NCBI GenBank assembly: GCA_035363255.1
Contig: DAOSES010000007.1
Span: 30,840-94,839, forward strand
Source: T3SED10-260 sp035363255
GTDB lineage: Bacteria; Caldisericota; Caldisericia; UBA6126
Reading direction: 5' to 3'
DNA length: 64,000 nucleotides
Shown: positions 56,101-63,926 of the stretch, one piece after another
How the letters are laid out: each line of letters starts with the position of its first letter
Position numbering within the stretch: the first letter of the stretch is position 1
Program-made: the position numbers and the translations under genes
The notes under the pieces: model-generated
Seen by the model: only the letters and a program-made list of their open reading frames with translations
Database searches by the model: none
What the model was told of the DNA's origin: nothing

Positions 56101-56333
56101 TGATATCCTTTCATGGTTTTATACCTGCAAAATAAGTCTTTATATATTCTTGCGAGTACATGATGTATTCCAGGCTTGCCATTGGCAGTGGGAGGACCTT
56201 CATAAAAAACGAAAGGAGGACGATTTTTGGATAGTTCAAGCCCTCGGAGGAAGATATCTTCTTTGTCCCAAAATTCTAACACATTTTCCTCTATTGAAGG
56301 CCATTTTTGATCCAATTCAATTTTATCAAACAT
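53157..56333 (-). CDS. ileS: Isoleucyl-tRNA synthetase (IleS2, eukaryote-like type)
   Basis: Charges tRNA-Ile. At 1058 residues, with the opening PPTANGKPGIHHVLARIYKD (HIGH type, about 48-67) and GWDTHGLPVE, it belongs to the IleS2 class, which in known bacteria often confers mupirocin tolerance. KMSKS is present at about residue 595 (GEKMSKSRGN). A zinc-type CSSCSYIQ and CPQCKAK pair lies near 460-525. I start at ATG 56333, with AGGAGG eight bases upstream. The open frame extends to 56414 across the prfB end, but that part is not conserved. It follows prfB by 22 bases, third in secA-prfB-ileS. Confidence 0.94.
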   Translation of the reverse strand: MFDKIELDQKWPSIEENVLEFWDKEDIFLRGLELSKNRPPFVFYEGPPTANGKPGIHHVLARIYKDLFCRYKTMKGYHVPRKAGWDTHGLPVELEVEKRLKISGKKDIEEYGIAEFVAECKKSIFTYKEDWDKNTKRIGYWLDLSQPYITCSNSYIESIWWALKKIYEKGLIFKGHKVVPHCPRCQTTLSAHEVAQGYDDHTVDPSVFIKFQHKTEKNTFFLVWTTTPWTLTANVALAIQEKASYVKVKFQEEYLILAQKRLEAVFKKEAYEVVSEFSGKELIGQKYQALFPYGGDEVQDKACRIVCTDFVGLEDGTGIVHLAPAFGADDMNAGIENDLPVLITVELNGYFKNEITEFKGLFIKDADKVIIKNLKDRNLLFRSETIVHTYPFCWRCQSPLVYLAKDSWFIKTSSLRSKLLAHNDTVKWYPQHIQKGRFGEWLKDAKDWAISRERFWGTPLNIWECSSCSYIQTVGSISELEELSKQKLDQLELHRPFIDKIEFDCPQCKAKMRRVKEVLDCWLDSGSMPFAQYHYPFECPDFEKRFFPADFISEGIDQTRGWFYTLLVMNSILFDQAPYKSVLTFELVLDEKGEKMSKSRGNVVDVNEMIDQYGTDAIRWSMFFSSTPYVPRRFSKSIVSDGYKNFILPLLHVSSFFITYANIDQWEAPANPNEIPCSKSFMDRWIVSRMESLVQQVNSSMDDVDVTDASKRIAIFVDDLSNWYVRRSRRRFWKSESDQDKLEAYATLYYVLYRLCLLIAPFVPFTSEYLFGKLNTKTQNGQSSSVHWMDFPKAVTTAIDLNLEQQMNQMRDWITAGLRARKKAGIKVRFPLSSMSIISEKILEIDEDAMQVITEELNIKEIHAEKDISKYANMKLKPNLPVLGKKAGKQLPLIKKALSEHPDPFTLVQEIQTNACYMLRLEDDSSLKIENDDFFSELETIDQNFVVEAAGKEHIVLNLTLSNELQQEGLSRELIHFIQNMRKEANLEVSDQIEISYFTQEARIQEMLKSFELLILSETLAKKMTSSGNSLESAKVLLLEAPNGYKGEIELAISRFSF

Positions 56334-56355
56334 CCTTATTCCTCCTATGTCAGCT

Positions 56356-57478
56356 TTATACCTGATTCTGTCTGGCAGCTGAAAAACCGATATACTCCCA
56401 TACAAATTCATCAAGATTACCTTCCAGGACTTCCATTACATTTCCCTGTTCATATCCCGTGCGTAAATCTTTTACAATCGTATAGGGTTGAAGCACATAC
56501 GACCTTATCTGGCTTCCCCATTCTGCAGAAACCTGTTGTAGTTTTAACTCGTTGAGTTCTTTCAAGCGAAGTTCATCCATTTTAGCCATAAGCTTTGAGC
56601 GTAATATTTTCATAGCGGAATCCTTATTTGACTGTTGAGAACGTTCTGACTGGCACACTGCAACTATTCCTGTAGGTTCATGCACAATACGAACTGCTGT
56701 ATCGTTTTTCTGAACATTTTGTCCACCATGGCCAGAGGCATTAAAAGTGTCAATACGAAGGTCTTTTTCGTCAATTTCGAACATGACTTCGGGAATGATT
56801 GGCACCACTTCCACCAGGGAGAATGAAGTGTGGCGTCTTTTGTTGGCATCAAAAGGGGATATGCGAACCAAGCGATGAACTCCTTTTTCACTTTTTAAAA
56901 AGCCAAACGCATAATCACCCGAAACTTCCAGAGTAGCGCTTTTTATTCCAGCTTCTTGCCCCTCAGAAATGCTAAGAATGGAAGCTTTGAACCCTTTACG
57001 CTTGATATAGTTAAGATACATTTTGTACAGTATTTGAGTCCAATCCATCGCATCAACCCCTCCAGCACCACTGGAAAAGGATAGATAACAGGAAAGCTGG
57101 TCATATGGTCCATTGAGGAAGCACTTCATTTCAAAATCACGAAGTTGAACCAAAAGCTTGGAGTCTATTTCCTGGAGACGCAAAACCACACTATTATCGT
57201 TCTCGTCCAGGTCCAACAACTCAAGAGCTGTGTTCATTTCGTCACTAAGCTGAAGCAACTCATCCCATTGGCTTTTAAAACGTTTGGCTTTTTCAAGCTT
57301 TACAAGAGTATCCTTGGTTTCATCGGTATTTTTTGTCCAAAAATCAGGATCGAGCGTTTTTGTTTCGAGTTGAGCTAAATGTTCAAACCAAGCACCTTTG
57401 TCAAAGAAACTCCTTTGCTTTTCCAAGCCTGTCCTGATATTGTTTGTTTTTTTCAGAGTATTGGGCTATATCGATCAT
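56356..57478 (-). CDS. prfB: Peptide chain release factor 2 (programmed +1 frameshift)
   Basis: RF2 ends translation at UGA and UAA. The full protein is 373 residues and needs a frameshift. Frame zero runs from ATG 57478 for 25 codons (MIDIAQYSEK...AKEFL) to an in-frame UGA at 57403-57401. The ribosome then shifts +1 on CTT-T so that GAC at 57402 continues the protein (DKGAWFEHL...), 348 residues to 56356. The GGQ motif is SGHGGQNVQK and the stop-reading tripeptide is SPF (in RISPFDANKRRH), as in RF2. The ATG at 57426 in the second frame is only an internal Met. The true start overlaps the secA stop as ATGA. The shift makes expression depend on RF2 level, as known in many bacteria. Confidence 0.95.
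57400..57416 (-). promoter_or_regulatory. prfB programmed frameshift site
   Basis: On the minus strand AAAGGAG (57416-57410) is followed after three bases by CTTTGAC (57406-57400). The SD-like element, its three-base distance and the slippery CTT-TGA-C match the classic autoregulatory RF2 site. Confidence 0.95.
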
Positions 57479-60018
57479 GCTTTTTCACCACAACATTTTT
57501 TGTACTTTTTACCGCTACCACACGGGCACAAATCATTTCGTCCAATTTTATGAGTTTTTCTTTCTTTTTCTGGGGTTTCGGCTTTCTTTGAAGAAGACAA
57601 TTTTGTGTTGCTTTGCCTTGATTTGTTTTCATTTTCAGAAGAATCTGAGGGATTGTCAGTGTTTTGTTGCTTGTCTGAACTGGCTTTGACTGACATTGGG
57701 GTAAGTTGTATTTTGAACAAGAATCCTATGACTTCTTCTTTGATCGATGCCAGCATCAGGTCAAACATTTGGAAACCTTCTCTTTGGTACTCCAACAAAG
57801 GATCAATTTGCGCATATCCCCGAAGACCAATGCCTTCTTTGAGTTGGTCAAGACTATACAAATGATCTTTCCACTTGTTGTCAACGATGTATAAGAGGAG
57901 CTGTCGCTCTATTTGACGCATATTTTCCGAACCAATCCAAGACTCTTTTTGCCTATATTGCTGACTTAGTTGGTCGAGAACGAATTGATCTATATCTTTA
58001 ATATCGCTAAGGTCTTTATAATGGGGGTTTTTGCCTGTTATCTCGAGCATGCCCAAATTTATTGGTTCCACTTTTATTTCAAATCTATTATCTGGATCTT
58101 TTCCTCGATGTGCTATGCCTTCAGCTACATCTTTAAGCATATCTTGAATGTGATCTTCAACAGATTCACACTCCAATACTTTTTTCCGCTCTTCATATAT
58201 TATCTCACGTTGTTTATTTAAAACATTGTCATATTCAAGCAAAGATTTTCGTATGTCAAAGTTGTAGTTTTCAACCTTTTTTTGGGCATTTTCGATTGCC
58301 CGGGACAGTAGAGCGCTTTCCAAAGGCATTTCTTCGTCAATCCGGAGAGTATTAAAGATCTTGGTAATACGTTCTCCTCCAAAGATACGAAGCAATTCAT
58401 CATCCAGTGAGAGAAAAAACTTGGTACAACCAGGATCTCCCTGGCGCCCAGACCTACCTCGAAGTTGATTGTCGATACGTCGGGATTCGTGTCTTTCTGT
58501 CCCCAACACATACAAACCCCCAGCCTCTTTTACTCCGCTACCTAATACAATATCCACACCTCGACCTGCCATATTGGTAGCGATAGTAACTGCTTTGCGT
58601 TCTCCTGCCTTTTTGATGATTTCAGCTTCTTTTTCATGATACTTGGCATTGAGCACTTCGTGGGGAACTCCTACCTTGCTCAACATACGGGAGAGTTTTT
58701 CTGATTTTTCTATGGAACGGGTACCTACCAAAACTGGTTGACTTTTTTTGTAGGCACGGGTGATTTCTTCAACAATTTTTCTAAATTTAACCTGCTCGGT
58801 TTTGTAGATGATGTCGGCTTCGTCTTTTCTTGCCAGAGGTTTGTTGGTTGGAACCACTACCACTTCAAGGCCATAGATCTCACGGAATTCGTTTTCTTCT
58901 GTTTTAGCGGTACCTGTCATCCCTGAAAGTTTATCGTACATTCGGAAATAATTTTGGAAAGTGATAGTAGCGAGTGTTTGGTTTTCATCTTTGACGGGAA
59001 TGTTTTCTTTGGCTTCGATAGCTTGGTGGAGCCCATCCGAATATCTTCTACCTTGCAATAAACGACCAGTAAACTCGTCAACAATGATAACTTCCTGCTC
59101 CTTGACAATATAGTCAACTTCATTGTGAAAACAGTACAAGGCACGGAGCGCTTGGTTTAGGTGTCTGAGTAAGTCGATATGCTCGTTGCCATAAAGGTTT
59201 TCCACCTTTAACAAACGTTGGAGTTTTGCTATTCCTTCCTCGCTTATGGTCACAGATTTTGTTTTTTCATCTACTGTAAAATCTTCATCTTTATTGAGCA
59301 AACGGACTTTTTTTGCTGCTCGGACATAAAGGTCTGTCGATTTTTCTGCAGGTCCTGATATGATCAGGGGGGTACGAGCCTCATCCACCAATATGGAGTC
59401 CACTTCGTCCACAATGGCAAAATGAAGCCTTCCCTGTACGCGATCCTTGATGGAACGCACCATGTTGTCTCTGAGGTAGTCGAAACCAAATTCACTGTTG
59501 GTACCGTAGGTGATATCTCTTTGATAGTGTTTGATGCGCTCAGAAGGATGCATGTCATTTACGATATGCCCAACTTCAAGCTGTAAGAACTTGTGAATGG
59601 AGCCCATCCATTCTGCATCACGTTTAACAAGGTATTCGTTGACTGTCACCACATGAACGCCTTTGCCCGAAATTGCCTCAAGATAAGCTGGTAAAGTCGA
59701 TACAAGCGTTTTACCTTCGCCTGTTTTCATTTCCGCAATTTTTCCCTTATATAAAGCCAAGCCTCCGAGCAATTGGACATCAAAATGCCTCATTCCAAGA
59801 GTTCGGATGCTCGCTTCCCTTACTACTGCAAAGGCCTCGGGCAGGAGAGAGTCCAGAGTTTCACCTCGACTTATTCTGCTTTTAAATTGAGCAGTTTGAG
59901 CTTGAAGCTCTTGGTCTGTGAGCTGATGCAGCTTGGGTTCCAAATCATTGATTTTAGGTATTAAACCTGAATACTTCTTAATAAATCGTTCTGTTGTATC
60001 AAACCATTTTTTCCACAT
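57475..60018 (-). CDS. secA: Protein translocase ATPase SecA
   Basis: The motor that pushes signal-peptide proteins through SecYEG; the many secreted proteins here depend on it. The 847-residue protein has Walker A MKTGEGKTL (about 97-105), DEAD-like VDEVDSILVDEARTPLIISG in two parts (about 205-225), TNMAGRGVDI (about 490) and RGRSGRQGDPG (about 525-535). The C-terminal zinc site CPCGSGKKYKKCC lies after a polar linker. No Shine-Dalgarno is seen before ATG 60018, and an extended -10 element lies only about 10 bases upstream, so the mRNA may be nearly leaderless. It heads secA-prfB-ileS. Confidence 0.96.
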   Translation of the reverse strand: MWKKWFDTTERFIKKYSGLIPKINDLEPKLHQLTDQELQAQTAQFKSRISRGETLDSLLPEAFAVVREASIRTLGMRHFDVQLLGGLALYKGKIAEMKTGEGKTLVSTLPAYLEAISGKGVHVVTVNEYLVKRDAEWMGSIHKFLQLEVGHIVNDMHPSERIKHYQRDITYGTNSEFGFDYLRDNMVRSIKDRVQGRLHFAIVDEVDSILVDEARTPLIISGPAEKSTDLYVRAAKKVRLLNKDEDFTVDEKTKSVTISEEGIAKLQRLLKVENLYGNEHIDLLRHLNQALRALYCFHNEVDYIVKEQEVIIVDEFTGRLLQGRRYSDGLHQAIEAKENIPVKDENQTLATITFQNYFRMYDKLSGMTGTAKTEENEFREIYGLEVVVVPTNKPLARKDEADIIYKTEQVKFRKIVEEITRAYKKSQPVLVGTRSIEKSEKLSRMLSKVGVPHEVLNAKYHEKEAEIIKKAGERKAVTIATNMAGRGVDIVLGSGVKEAGGLYVLGTERHESRRIDNQLRGRSGRQGDPGCTKFFLSLDDELLRIFGGERITKIFNTLRIDEEMPLESALLSRAIENAQKKVENYNFDIRKSLLEYDNVLNKQREIIYEERKKVLECESVEDHIQDMLKDVAEGIAHRGKDPDNRFEIKVEPINLGMLEITGKNPHYKDLSDIKDIDQFVLDQLSQQYRQKESWIGSENMRQIERQLLLYIVDNKWKDHLYSLDQLKEGIGLRGYAQIDPLLEYQREGFQMFDLMLASIKEEVIGFLFKIQLTPMSVKASSDKQQNTDNPSDSSENENKSRQSNTKLSSSKKAETPEKERKTHKIGRNDLCPCGSGKKYKKCCGEKA

Positions 60019-60027
60019 AATTACAGA

Positions 60028-60056
60028 ATTATATCATGAATTGGCAATAAGGTTAA
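60028..60056 (-). promoter_or_regulatory. Extended -10 promoter of secA-prfB-ileS
   Basis: On the minus strand TGA-TATAAT (60036-60028) is a full extended -10 element; TTAACC (60056-60051) is a weak -35 at 17 bases. Transcription should start at about 60021, just three bases before the ATG. Confidence 0.65.
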
Positions 60057-60068
60057 GTTTCATATAAT
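60041..60068 (+). promoter_or_regulatory. Promoter of deoB, predicted leaderless start
   Basis: TTGGCA (60041-60046) and TATAAT (60063-60068) are 16 bases apart. The start of transcription would be near 60075, with ATG at 60077. It is divergent from, and interleaved with, the secA promoter. Confidence 0.65.
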
Positions 60069-60076
60069 ATTAGGTA

Positions 60077-61183
60077 ATGAAGCGTGTAAAAAGAGTTATT
60101 CTTATCGTGCTTGACGGTTTTGGGGCAGGTGAAACATCCGATGCTTCCCTTTTTGGAGACTCGGGTGCTTACACATCAAAACATATCTTCCAAGCAAGTC
60201 CCAAGATCAAAGCTCCTTTTTTAAAATACCATGGTCTTCTGGCTGAATCTCACCAAAATATTTTAGTACCCGAGCACCCAAATAAAGACACTCTTTCCGG
60301 GCTTTATGAACTGATGGGAGTAGTATATCCAAAGCTTCCCACTTTTCCCGAGGGTTTTTCGCACCAAGACATTTTTACCCTGGAACATCTTCTGGATCGT
60401 AAGATTATTGGTAATTATCCCTCCTCAGGAACCAAGATTATACAAAGTCTTGGGCCTGAGCACATAGATCAAAGCAGTTTAATTGTTTACACTTCTTCTG
60501 ATTCTGTTTTTCAAATTGCGGCACATCAGGAAGTGGTACCCTTGTCTCAGTTGTACTTCTATTGTAAGTTGGTGCGTTCTTTCTACCACTCTACACAACC
60601 TATAGGAAGAATCATAGCCCGTCCTTTTGTTGGCTCTAAGTCCCAAGGCTTTACAAGAACTCCTTATCGTAAAGATTTCCCTTATATTCATCCTCAGGAA
60701 AACCTCCTTCACTTTCTGAAAAAGCAAAACATCACAATCTACGCTAATCACGTGATTGATAATCTGTTCCCAGGTCTGATAGATCAGAAAATAACATGTC
60801 AAGACGATAGACACTGTCTTTATGAACTCAACAAACTCCTTTCAAGTTCTTCTGAGCAAGCTTCTTTCTACTTTGTAGACTTAGAAGATTTAGATATGTT
60901 GTATGGTCACCGAAGAGATCTGCCAGCTTATGTCAATGCTCTCGAACAAATTGACCCCCTGCTTAATAAGCTTTATCAAAGCTTAAGCAAAGAAGATCTC
61001 CTGATCATTACTGCTGACCATGGAAATGATCCCACCTTCCAAAACCATACCGACCACACCCGAGAACACGTACCTTACCTGGTGTATCAATCCCAAACTC
61101 CTTTGAGTAAAGGAAAAGTCCAGGGGATGAGTTGGATTTCAGACTTAATACGTGATTTTTTTATAGAAAACAATGCTAACTAA
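60077..61183 (+). CDS. deoB: Phosphopentomutase
   Basis: Interconverts ribose (or deoxyribose) 1- and 5-phosphates in nucleoside use. The 368-residue alkaline-phosphatase-fold protein shows VLDGFGAGE (metal Asp, about residues 12-20), KDTLSGLYELMG with the phosphorylated Thr equivalent (about 75-86), SSGTKIIQ, YTSSDSVFQIAAH (about 138-150), RPFVG, DMLYGHRRD (about 275) and ITADHGNDPTF (about 313-323). Enzyme motifs match DeoB rather than phosphoglycerate mutase. The ATG at 60077 is nearly at the predicted transcription start. The stop overlaps the next gene by 11 bases. Confidence 0.93.
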   Translation: MKRVKRVILIVLDGFGAGETSDASLFGDSGAYTSKHIFQASPKIKAPFLKYHGLLAESHQNILVPEHPNKDTLSGLYELMGVVYPKLPTFPEGFSHQDIFTLEHLLDRKIIGNYPSSGTKIIQSLGPEHIDQSSLIVYTSSDSVFQIAAHQEVVPLSQLYFYCKLVRSFYHSTQPIGRIIARPFVGSKSQGFTRTPYRKDFPYIHPQENLLHFLKKQNITIYANHVIDNLFPGLIDQKITCQDDRHCLYELNKLLSSSSEQASFYFVDLEDLDMLYGHRRDLPAYVNALEQIDPLLNKLYQSLSKEDLLIITADHGNDPTFQNHTDHTREHVPYLVYQSQTPLSKGKVQGMSWISDLIRDFFIENNAN

Positions 61184-62015
61184 ACCCTCTTTGGAAGTGT
61201 TTTTAACTCAAGTCGATCAGATAATCCAAACCATTAAGCTAGATATTAGCCATAGCATGGGTTTTCCTCCCTCCAACATCGACTTTCTCTTGTCTGGAAA
61301 AAAACTCCGCTCAAGACTTGTCTTTCATTCTCACCTAATCAATTCCTTCGATGAGAAGATCAAGCTGGGAGTTTTGCTTGAGTTGATCCATTCAGCTTCA
61401 TTGGTTCACGATGATATTGTTGACGAAAGCACCCTTAGACGAGGTTTTTCGACCCTTCACTCCCAGCATATTAGCTCAAAAGCTATAAGCACTGGCTTTA
61501 AAATGTTCAGTATCATTTTTAATCGATGCAATGATTTAACTCCTAATTGGCGCAATCACTTCTATGCTACCCTACATCAGATGTGCCTTGGAGAGATTTG
61601 GGAGCTGGAAGACATCAACAATGCCAAACGAAGCATCAGACAGTATAAAAAATCCATCATATACAAAACAGCAAGTCTTTTTGGATTATGCTGTGGTTTG
61701 AAAGATCAAGACCTCTGGAACACTGAAGACTCCCTTTTCGGGCTACATTATGGTTTTGCTTTCCAATTATACGATGATTTGTTGGACATTTATGCTAACT
61801 CTCAAATGACAGGAAAAACAGCTCACAAAGATGCAAGCCTTGGTATTCTCACCCTACCTGATATGCTTAACTCACACTACTATTCAAACGCAAAAGCCAT
61901 CGCAAAGTGTAAAGCAATCGGCTTATTGTATCTTGAGAAAGCCAACAAACAAACTAATAATGAAGCCTGGAAAGCAGAATCAGAGAAGCTGTCTAAGCTT
62001 TTTCTTGATCTTTAA
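61173..62015 (+). CDS. Long-chain polyprenyl diphosphate synthase-like protein
   Basis: 280 residues. First aspartate-rich motif HDDIVDES (about 76-83), second YDDLLDIY (about 200-207), substrate-binding GKKLRSRL (about 45-52) and a closing GKTAHKDASLGILTLP region (about 215-230). The motif types are those of heptaprenyl/octaprenyl/solanesyl synthases, making side chains for quinones or possibly lipid carriers. It is shorter and more diverged than usual, especially in the middle third, and a small partner subunit is not seen. It is coupled to deoB by an 11-base overlap. The 3' end overlaps the converging Wzz-like gene by 23 bases. The ispA-type enzyme at 10736 would supply its primer. Confidence 0.85.
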   Translation: MLTKPSLEVFLTQVDQIIQTIKLDISHSMGFPPSNIDFLLSGKKLRSRLVFHSHLINSFDEKIKLGVLLELIHSASLVHDDIVDESTLRRGFSTLHSQHISSKAISTGFKMFSIIFNRCNDLTPNWRNHFYATLHQMCLGEIWELEDINNAKRSIRQYKKSIIYKTASLFGLCCGLKDQDLWNTEDSLFGLHYGFAFQLYDDLLDIYANSQMTGKTAHKDASLGILTLPDMLNSHYYSNAKAIAKCKAIGLLYLEKANKQTNNEAWKAESEKLSKLFLDL

Positions 62016-62961
62016 TGTAATACCTTGAATAATGACCCATGTAGTAGCCTTCTTTTTTTGTACCAAAACAGGGGATTACTCCGAGTATTCTTCGATTGGA
62101 TATTTTTTTTAAATCATCTTCAGTCTTGATGGAATCATCCAAATATTCTAAGAAAAATGCCAGAAGCAAGCTTACAAATAGACCTAAAACAAAACCTATA
62201 GCCATAGTTAACTGGAATTTTTTGTTCACAGGAGAAGTTGGTTGGGTGCCCTCCTGATATATCTTCACTGAAGGCATAATCTGGGATTCGGTAATTTTCT
62301 GAGATTGATATTGTTGGTATAAAAAACTTCGAAGTTCTTGTTTTCTGCTTAATTCTTCTCTGCTAGATTCGGATTCCTGGCTTCCAGGAGTAAGTTTTGA
62401 AACTTTTAAAATCAGATCTTCGATCTCTTGCTCCATTTGTTCAATCTGTTTTTCGAGTCTTAGAGTAGAGCTTTGGATATTGGATTTATAAAATTCGCTG
62501 ATATTCTCAATGAAGACGGAACAAATAGTATCAGTAATTTTTTTTGCATATGTTTTCATACCATAAGTGAAGCTAACTCGAAGCAATAAAGTGTTTTTGA
62601 CGGCTTCTACAGATAGTCCTCCTCTTAACTCGCCAGGAGAAATCTTGGGATGTAGCGTGCGACGAGAAACTTCTTGAAGGATAGGTTCACCTTTGAGCAT
62701 TTCTGCATAGGTTTGCGCCCAACGTTCGCTGGAATAATAGTCTGGAAATGGGCTTGAAGCCATGGATGAGTAGGTGTTTGGAGTTTGAACGACCAAAGTA
62801 GCAGTGGAACGATATAATGGTGTGATTTGACTCACATGAATATACCCTGCCATAGTAGAGAGAACAGTAATGACTACTATCCATATCCATCTTCGCTTAA
62901 CTATGTTCCAGATATCGTTAAGGCTAATCTCACCTTCAGAGCTTATAAGTTCTTCGTCCAT
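61993..62961 (-). CDS. Wzz/polysaccharide co-polymerase-like chain-length protein
   Basis: 322 residues: cytoplasmic start with SLNDIWNIVKRRWIW (Wzz signature), a first membrane helix (about 28-48), an exported helical domain with a coiled coil (about 160-225), the conserved PTSPVNKKFQ before the second helix (about 245-270), and a short cytoplasmic tail. Such proteins set the length of exported polysaccharide. There is no fused tyrosine kinase. I use ATG 62961, six bases after AGGAG; the ATG at 62967 abuts the site directly. Its polymerase is not in this window. Exosortases are often found in exopolysaccharide producers, which fits. Confidence 0.85.
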   Translation of the reverse strand: MDEELISSEGEISLNDIWNIVKRRWIWIVVITVLSTMAGYIHVSQITPLYRSTATLVVQTPNTYSSMASSPFPDYYSSERWAQTYAEMLKGEPILQEVSRRTLHPKISPGELRGGLSVEAVKNTLLLRVSFTYGMKTYAKKITDTICSVFIENISEFYKSNIQSSTLRLEKQIEQMEQEIEDLILKVSKLTPGSQESESSREELSRKQELRSFLYQQYQSQKITESQIMPSVKIYQEGTQPTSPVNKKFQLTMAIGFVLGLFVSLLLAFFLEYLDDSIKTEDDLKKISNRRILGVIPCFGTKKEGYYMGHYSRYYIKDQEKA

Positions 62962-63019
62962 GCTCATCTCCTAATAAAAATGCTTGGGCATATTCATTAT
63001 ATAGTTTTTAAACCTATCT

Positions 63020-63838
63020 TCAATTGGAAAGACTGACATTAATGCTTGGTAAATCCAAACTTATCGTCAACCAGGATCCTCGAGCAGTGATAGCATTGTT
63101 TCCTTCTGTTAAAGGTACCGAAAGGTTAAACTCGCCATTATGAGTGCTTGTTGAAGAAGCAGACCCATTAGTTGTGTTTATTAACTCTCCAGTCATAGAA
63201 CCTGGAAGCTTTAAGTTTAACTTGACATGAAGAGTCATATAGGATGCAAACGGATCAATCCCAATGCTTAAATATTGAACAGCCAGATTGGTTGAATAAG
63301 AGGGAGATGAAACACGAACTACTCTTCTATTTTGTCCATCTATGAAGGTCGCTGTAAAACTTGATCCTGCTCCAGTGCTAAATGAACCATTATTAATAGG
63401 CACTGGACTATCATTAACTTCGACAGTATAACCAACAGCTTTTCCTGAAATTGAAATAGATCCAGGACTGTTGGTAAGAGAGGAGAACAGAAAAGCTTCT
63501 TTTGCTTCCGATTTTTCATTTTTTGAAGATTGATCTGGAGGAATATTTTCAGAATTCAAGCCTGTATCATGAACTGGTGCTTGTGGTGTTTCTTTGTTTG
63601 TTTCTACTTTTGGCTTAACTAGTTCTTTTTCTTTAAATTCAAGAAACATTTCAAGTTGTTTTCGCCATATATCTTCAGAGAATACTGCATTTGTCGATGT
63701 ATTATTTTTCTTTTCTTGGGATTGATTTAAAACAACAACTTTTTGTTGATAAAAATCATAAAGCCATACGGTAGATAGCAGAGTGAAAGATACTAAAATG
63801 ATGCTTACACTGATCCACAGACTTTTTTCTATTTTCAT
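63020..63838 (-). CDS. Membrane-anchored extracellular beta-rich protein
   Basis: 272 residues. One N-terminal helix (about 8-28), a polar, probably disordered region rich in Lys, Glu and Pro (about 35-115), then two beta-rich repeats (about 125-195 and 200-270). The end GEFNLSVPLTEGNNAITARG is like the glucodextranase-like repeat of the large surface proteins (compare GSFVFPMVLEEGQNLIQLKA in the NHL protein). Function unknown. Only about 22 bases separate the upstream terminator from the ATG, and no Shine-Dalgarno is seen. A leaderless start or read-through is possible. It lies 58 bases before the Wzz-like gene. Confidence 0.68.
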   Translation of the reverse strand: MKIEKSLWISVSIILVSFTLLSTVWLYDFYQQKVVVLNQSQEKKNNTSTNAVFSEDIWRKQLEMFLEFKEKELVKPKVETNKETPQAPVHDTGLNSENIPPDQSSKNEKSEAKEAFLFSSLTNSPGSISISGKAVGYTVEVNDSPVPINNGSFSTGAGSSFTATFIDGQNRRVVRVSSPSYSTNLAVQYLSIGIDPFASYMTLHVKLNLKLPGSMTGELINTTNGSASSTSTHNGEFNLSVPLTEGNNAITARGSWLTISLDLPSINVSLSN

Positions 63839-63855
63839 TGTTTTATATTAATAAC

Positions 63856-63894
63856 AAAAAACCAGACACTCCTTTTTAAAAAGGAGTGTCTGGT
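63856..63894 (-). terminator. Rho-independent terminator of the last gene
   Basis: Two perfect 17-base arms (63861-63877 and 63878-63894, core CCAGACACTCC) form a hairpin followed on the minus strand by a T run (63856-63860). It lies about 33 bases after the stop of the partial stalk-domain gene. Confidence 0.9.
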
Positions 63895-63926
63895 AAAAAA
63901 TCACTTAACTAAGCAATAACTATTTC

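Noticed and set aside
57404..57426. ATG at 57426 as the start of prfB
   Set aside because: It has no ribosome site, the protein would lack the N terminus, and the upstream frame with the CTT-TGA shift site explains the gene fully.
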